27,176 nt of DNA from CAYJAD01 sp964371505 (GTDB lineage Bacteria; Desulfobacterota; Desulfovibrionia; Desulfovibrionales; Desulfovibrionaceae), in NCBI GenBank assembly GCA_964371505.1, contig CAYJNG010000015.1, forward strand, positions 1 through 27,176. The letters run 5' to 3'. Positions 23,153-27,176 of this stretch are shown in pieces. Every line of letters begins with the position of its first letter. The first letter of the stretch is position 1. Below the pieces are notes generated by a model. That model was given only the letters and a program-made list of their open reading frames with translations. It was not told the origin of the DNA and made no database searches. The position numbers were made by a program, and so were the translations under genes.

Positions 23153-25585
23153 TTATAGCTTTGTTTTAGAAGTGCTTTCAAAAATAGCACCGGGTACGGA
23201 ATTGGGCACATGCATACGATGACACCACGCGTCATGTAAGTGATACTGTTTTTGTGCATCTTGAGAGTAGCGCACCCAAAATGTTACGTTGCGTGGGCGC
23301 CATGCTCCGATAAAATGCCCACTTTCCTTTTCTAAAAAGCGTTCTTGGTGTTCTTCTACCATGCGCACGGCAAGGGCCACATCTTGATGCAGGATGTGTT
23401 TGCGCTCAAGCTCTTGCAAGAGCTCGGGGGAAATGTGTAAAAACGTATGGTCTGTGCTGTTTTTTTGCGTGTTTATTTGGGCTTGCCCTTCTATAGGGTA
23501 GAGAGGGAGGCAAGCATTTTCTCCGTGCTGCTGTAACAATTTTTGTACAAGTAAGGCCCTTTGCATACGGCGCGCAGATATGCCCATGGGCTTGGCTTGT
23601 GCCAAGGAACTGGGCATGGAAGGGAGCATGTCTAAGATGTGTAAGCAGTTCTTCCCTGTTTTGAGCAGGCGGTCCTGACACATGACGCAAGAGACAAGGC
23701 TCACGTCTTGCTGCGTTTCCTCGTACAAAACTTCTGCTAAAGCGGTTGTTGCCGTGTGGGCAAGGTCTGGCTGCGAACACCATACATTGCCTCCAAAGCC
23801 GCAACAAGGCGTGGTGCTGCTTTGATGTTTGTGTGGTGTTATTTTTGCGTATGGCTCTAATAGTTGCTTTATGGCTTCTTGCCACGTTGTATTTGTTCGT
23901 GCTGCGCAGGGATGATGCAAGGAACAGGCTAACAGTTCTTTATTTTGGGGCTGACTTTCCTGCTGATCTGCCATAATGGGTACCAAAATTTCCCATAAAG
24001 AAACGGTGGGAATATGTGGTATATGTATGGAAAACATCTTCATACAAGAGGCACAAGCCATAATAAGTGTAGGCTTACCAAGGCTTTCCCATTGTCTTTC
24101 CAATTCTTGTAAGCTTTGCTCAGCTAATGCTTTTTGCCCTGCCCAATGCGCGGGAATGCCACAGCAGTGCAGCATGAGCCCTAGGCCTTGTATGTGCGGG
24201 TGAGCATTTTCTTTGCGTAAAAGATCATATAAGGCCATTACTTGTTCACTACGGGCCGCAGCCAATTGACAACCGGGGAAAAAGGCGTGGCTTGGATTTT
24301 CTGCAAAAGTGGGGTCTTTTAACAAAAGGGCACAAGGGCTTTGCGAAGCGGAAAGCATGTCTTCCACAGCAAATTCATAGGCAGAAGGAGGCATATAATT
24401 TTTTTCTACCATATCTTGTCGCGCATCTAGGCAAACTTCAGCCATGGAAAAACGTTCAGGGCAGATTTCCGTACATTGGTCGCAAAGCATACAGCCATTA
24501 ATAAGACTATTGGCCTTATGATCTCCCATAACGATGGCGGTATTGTTATAAATTTGTCTTGTATACGCACGGGGGAAGGAGCCGTATTTTTGTAAATAGA
24601 CACACTCTTTTACGCATTGCATACATTGACATTGAATACATCGCGCGGCCTCGGCTTGGCCTTCCTCTAAAGTATAACTTTCGCCTTGTTGCGGAAAGAG
24701 GGCGGCTTTGGGTTGTAAACCTTGTAGTGGCGTATAAAGCTTATTAACGCCAAGGCTTTCTTCGCGCCCAGCGTGCAAAGAAACGCCGGTAGCAAGGCGT
24801 TCTAGTGAAAGAGCAGCCCTGCGGCCTTGTTTGCACTGATGGGCAGGCGAGGCAAAGGTGGCCCCTGTGGGCGTAGACTCAAGCATGCCGCCTGCGCAAA
24901 GGTGCGTAAAATTATCATTATGTGCATACATGGTCAGCGGGTCTGGTTTACACTGCAAGGCTGCAAATAATTCTGGGGCGGCGTGAGCATCAACAAAATG
25001 GGCTGTAAAGTCTTGTTGTACGCTGGTGAAAAAATCTAAGGTTAAAGGCGCGGCCTGCATGGTCATATGCAGTTTTTCCAAAGCATCTATTTCTGCTTCT
25101 ATGGCTTCAAGGGGAAGCTTGGAGAAATGAGCCTTAATAAAAGAAGCAAGGGTGGTATTTTCAGTGGAGTTTTCGTAAAAAATCGTCACAGGAAAGCTTT
25201 TTTTTGCAAGTTCGTAAGCCACGGTAAACGCTGCAAGACCATTGCCAAAAAGAGCGATTTTTTGTGCTTTGGCAGGGCGCGGAAATGTTTTGAGCTGCTT
25301 TGTGCTGTGGTTTATACACAGCTCTTCGAGGCTTTGTATGGCTAATGTGCCCCCAAGGTCACGGCGCAAGCAATGCTCTTCGCAAGGATGATCGCAAATA
25401 CGCGTTAATATTTGTGGTATGGGGAGGTGCTTTTCTAGTATTTTACGTGCTTCTTTTGTATTTCCATTTTTCATGGAGGCCATAAAGGCGCGTACATCTA
25501 AGTGTAATGGGCATTGCGCTTGGCAACGTGGCATGGCCTCTTGTGTGCAATGAGCTTCTATGCGGTGTAAGGTACTTTGATCCAT
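23153..25585 (-). CDS. Dicluster iron-sulfur/flavin-like protein with HdrD-type CCG domains
   Basis: The ATG at 25585 is chosen because GGAG lies about 10 nt upstream; an in-frame TTG at 25600 would contain that site. The 810-aa product combines four parts. (1) A GltD-like N-terminal Fe-S domain has C21/C25 and C64-x3-C68-x3-C72. (2) A shortened FAD-type fold has a degenerate GNGLAA at 114-119, without a clear NAD(P)H-binding motif. (3) Two ferredoxin-like clusters lie at 316-328 and 365-375. (4) Two CCG domains like HdrB/HdrD/GlpC carry C439, C474-C475, C511-x2-C514 and C554, C560, C594-C595, C603, C633-x2-C636. A roughly 150-aa C-terminal region is unassigned. It is probably a cytoplasmic electron-transfer hub for the operon. 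It is the first gene and sits next to the Mop gene. It matches a DVU_1558-type family as I recall it. Confidence 0.82.
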   Translation of the reverse strand: MDQSTLHRIEAHCTQEAMPRCQAQCPLHLDVRAFMASMKNGNTKEARKILEKHLPIPQILTRICDHPCEEHCLRRDLGGTLAIQSLEELCINHSTKQLKTFPRPAKAQKIALFGNGLAAFTVAYELAKKSFPVTIFYENSTENTTLASFIKAHFSKLPLEAIEAEIDALEKLHMTMQAAPLTLDFFTSVQQDFTAHFVDAHAAPELFAALQCKPDPLTMYAHNDNFTHLCAGGMLESTPTGATFASPAHQCKQGRRAALSLERLATGVSLHAGREESLGVNKLYTPLQGLQPKAALFPQQGESYTLEEGQAEAARCIQCQCMQCVKECVYLQKYGSFPRAYTRQIYNNTAIVMGDHKANSLINGCMLCDQCTEICPERFSMAEVCLDARQDMVEKNYMPPSAYEFAVEDMLSASQSPCALLLKDPTFAENPSHAFFPGCQLAAARSEQVMALYDLLRKENAHPHIQGLGLMLHCCGIPAHWAGQKALAEQSLQELERQWESLGKPTLIMACASCMKMFSIHIPHIPTVSLWEILVPIMADQQESQPQNKELLACSLHHPCAARTNTTWQEAIKQLLEPYAKITPHKHQSSTTPCCGFGGNVWCSQPDLAHTATTALAEVLYEETQQDVSLVSCVMCQDRLLKTGKNCLHILDMLPSMPSSLAQAKPMGISARRMQRALLVQKLLQQHGENACLPLYPIEGQAQINTQKNSTDHTFLHISPELLQELERKHILHQDVALAVRMVEEHQERFLEKESGHFIGAWRPRNVTFWVRYSQDAQKQYHLHDAWCHRMHVPNSVPGAIFESTSKTKL

Positions 25586-25600
25586 GAAGTATGACTCCAA

Positions 25601-25775
25601 AAAAAGAATACGCTTAAGAAAGACTTTTTAGCCCTTTTAAACATGGTGTGCTGATGCTGCGTTTATTGCCACGAATATATGCCGTACTTATATATATAGG
25701 CGCTATGCATGATGCAAGAGATACTATTTTTCTGAGAAATATAGTTAGAAAATGTGTCTCTTAAAGGAATAAAAA
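25601..25775 (-). promoter_or_regulatory. Promoter region of the radical SAM/dicluster operon
   Basis: This 175-nt AT-rich spacer lies between the mop terminator and the first gene of the operon, so the operon promoter should be here. On the minus strand TTGCAT (25717-25712) is 17 nt from TATATA (25694-25689), with an overlapping TATAAG at 25692-25687, a moderate sigma-70 match. A palindrome, TGCAT-C-ATGCA, covers 25706-25716 and overlaps the -35 element, so it could be an operator. No riboswitch fold was recognised. Confidence 0.4.
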
Positions 25776-25811
25776 GGGGAAGAAGCAGCCCTTTGGCAGA
25801 ACTTCTTCCCC
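25776..25811 (-). terminator. Intrinsic terminator of the aldehyde oxidoreductase gene
   Basis: GGGGAAGAAG (25776-25785) and CTTCTTCCCC (25802-25811) form a perfect 10-bp stem around a 16-nt loop. On the minus strand the hairpin is followed by TTTTT (25775-25771). It starts 22 nt after the mop stop. It separates mop from the following operon transcriptionally. Confidence 0.92.
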
Positions 25812-25833
25812 ATAATTATAGCTTTACCAGCCC

Positions 25834-27176
25834 TTATTTGGGCATAGCTGCCAGAACCTTTTCAGGACGAGCAGGCAAGTGACGCACGCGTGCGCCGCAA
25901 GCATTGGCAATGGCGTTGATGATGGCAGGGTGAGGACCACAAAGCGGAATTTCACCCACACCAGAGGCGCCGTGAGGGCCTTCGGGGCGTGGTGTTTCCA
26001 CATAGAGCACTTCGATATTGTCTGGGGCATCCTTAATGGTGGGGATACCTGCGCCAGCCATGGTGCTGTGCTTTTTAAGGTCTTCGTAGTCTTCGGTGAG
26101 GGCAAGGCCTATACCTTGTACAAGGCCACCGTAGATTTGGCCGTCGGTGATAACGCGGTTGTTGATGGAACCGATGTCAGCAACCATAACCATTTTTTCT
26201 ACTGTGGTTTTGCCTGTGGCCATTTCTACAGCTACTTCAGCTAAGAAGAGACCGTACATGTAGCAGGAGAAGGGGTTACCCTTACCTAATACGTCGCACT
26301 CGGTGGCTTTAGCTGTCCACACGCCAAGGTAGCGTGTATCAAGGCCAGCAGCTTGCATGCTTGCATAGTCATGCATGGAGCCGTCTGCTTTTTTCATGGC
26401 GGCCATGAGTAACTCACAAGCTACACGAATGGCTTGGCCTACCATAACTTGAGAGCGAGAACCACCTGCTGGGCCGGAGTTAGGGGCTTTGCTGGTGTCG
26501 TTCATAACAAGGCGAATCTTATCCATGGGGATATTGAGAGGACGAAGGCTTTCATGGGCTGTGCCAAGAACGCCGGCATCAGCGCCTTGACCGTGATCTT
26601 CCCAGCAGCTACCTACGGTAATGCCGCCGTCTTCATCAAGTTGAACCCAAGCTTCGGCATTGTCTGGACCGTCAAGGCCAGAACCGTAAACACCAAGGGC
26701 TACGCCTACACCGCGTTTTACTTCGGCGGTGGAGTTGGCAGCAACGCGTGCTTTAGCTTCTTCATATTTGGGCTTCATAAGATCAAACATTTCGGCAAAG
26801 CTTAGAACTTCTGGTGTTTGCTGTGTTGGGGTGGTATCGCCAGCTCTGTAGTGGTTGATGGCGCGCAATTCTAAAGGATCTACACCCATCTTTTGTGCCA
26901 ATTCATCCATGAGGGATTCAGAGGCAAATTCAATTTCAGGGCCGCCGTAACCGCGGAAAGCTGCGCCCCAAGCATGGTTGGTAGCAACGGTTAAGCCTTT
27001 ACCGCTCATGTTAGGAATGCCATAGCCTGCACCGCAGAACTGGGCGCCGCGAAGGGTGAGCAGGTCACCAAACTCGGAGTAGGGGCCGTGGTCCACAATC
27101 CAGTCCACATGAAGGGCTTTAATTTTTTTGCTTTCTTTATCAGCTGCCATACGCACGGTGGTCCAGAAAGGTGAAC
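25834..27176 (-). CDS. mop: Aldehyde oxidoreductase, molybdenum hydroxylase family (Mop-type), C-terminal half
   Basis: The frame is open to the window edge, so the gene is 5' truncated; about 447 C-terminal residues are present of roughly 900 expected for the D. gigas Mop family. It is homologous to the molybdenum-cofactor-binding domains of xanthine oxidase-type enzymes. AFRGYGGPEIEFASE is the FRG(F/Y)GGP motif. QGADAGVLGTAHE, GGSRSQVMVGQAI and the near-C-terminal GVGEIPLCGPHPAIINAI follow; the Glu of GVGE is the catalytic base in known members. The [2Fe-2S] domains lie outside the window. Such enzymes oxidise aldehydes to acids. Its own terminator follows, and the radical SAM/XdhC operon lies downstream on the same strand. 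Confidence 0.93.
   Translation of the reverse strand, partial: SPFWTTVRMAADKESKKIKALHVDWIVDHGPYSEFGDLLTLRGAQFCGAGYGIPNMSGKGLTVATNHAWGAAFRGYGGPEIEFASESLMDELAQKMGVDPLELRAINHYRAGDTTPTQQTPEVLSFAEMFDLMKPKYEEAKARVAANSTAEVKRGVGVALGVYGSGLDGPDNAEAWVQLDEDGGITVGSCWEDHGQGADAGVLGTAHESLRPLNIPMDKIRLVMNDTSKAPNSGPAGGSRSQVMVGQAIRVACELLMAAMKKADGSMHDYASMQAAGLDTRYLGVWTAKATECDVLGKGNPFSCYMYGLFLAEVAVEMATGKTTVEKMVMVADIGSINNRVITDGQIYGGLVQGIGLALTEDYEDLKKHSTMAGAGIPTIKDAPDNIEVLYVETPRPEGPHGASGVGEIPLCGPHPAIINAIANACGARVRHLPARPEKVLAAMPK

Noticed and set aside
23406..23885. 159-aa minus-strand ORF inside the dicluster gene
   Set aside because: Out-of-frame shadow; the covered part of the dicluster protein contains ordered CCG-domain cysteines, so that frame is the coding one.
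18301..25585. In-frame TGA (selenocysteine) codons in the operon
   Set aside because: All seven genes read as complete frames with expected family ends, so no stop codon needs recoding.
25601..25775. Possible sigma-54 site upstream of the dicluster operon (TGGCAATAAACGCAGC on the minus strand)
   Set aside because: The GC dinucleotide is not 10 nt from GG, so the essential spacing fails.
1..27176. Insertion sequences, prophage genes or integration sites
   Set aside because: No transposase, integrase or phage-like protein and no terminal inverted or target-site repeats were seen; the genes are chromosomal in type.

Overview
The window looks like a chromosomal segment of a Desulfovibrionaceae-type sulfate- or sulfite-reducing bacterium (Desulfovibrio, Bilophila or Lawsonia relatives). 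This is inferred from gene content and synteny: a birA, pyruvate carboxylase, PEP synthase trio; a D. gigas Mop-like aldehyde oxidoreductase; and a radical SAM, methyltransferase and dicluster gene block in the order I recall from D. vulgaris locus tags DVU_1552 to DVU_1559 (recollection, not checked). The sequence is a draft with two gaps of exactly 100 N (1741-1840 and 7427-7526).

Left part (1-9005). The end of an unrecognised gene leads into gatB. After the first gap, a minus-strand 404-aa repeat protein of unknown function has a good sigma-54 promoter candidate. The plus strand then carries phoH, a 7TM-HD (PgpH-type) phosphodiesterase gene and ybeY, the common RNA-metabolism/c-di-AMP cluster. 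These converge on a cca-type tRNA nucleotidyltransferase gene that contains the second gap. A monofunctional birA is divergent from cca.

Middle part (9038-16692). Pyruvate carboxylase (pyc) lies directly behind birA, and an unusually long PEP synthase gene follows. Together they convert pyruvate to oxaloacetate and to PEP, and BirA would biotinylate the carboxylase. A strong terminator and a roughly 280-bp AT-rich region with two inverted repeats separate pyc from ppsA, so ppsA probably has its own control. A second strong terminator closes ppsA. A gene-poor stretch follows (16693-17083), then ychF on the minus strand.

Right part (18301-27176, all minus strand). This is the most interesting region. 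The 3' half of a molybdenum hydroxylase gene (Mop-type) ends in a perfect terminator. Downstream lies a tight seven-gene operon: an iron-sulfur/flavin-like 'dicluster' protein, a small CxxC redox protein, a class I methyltransferase, a C-GCAxxG-C-C cysteine-rich protein, a tetraether-synthase-like (MJ0619/Tes class) radical SAM enzyme, a small phenylacetate-CoA-ligase-like adenylating enzyme, and XdhC. Gene junctions are 1-13 nt gaps, stop/start overlaps or overlaps up to 41 nt. XdhC and Mop point to molybdenum-enzyme maturation. The radical SAM enzyme, methyltransferase, ligase and electron-transfer protein do not belong to any textbook molybdenum-cofactor pathway. I infer that this is a little-characterised maturation or small-molecule/cofactor modification system tied to the aldehyde oxidoreductase.
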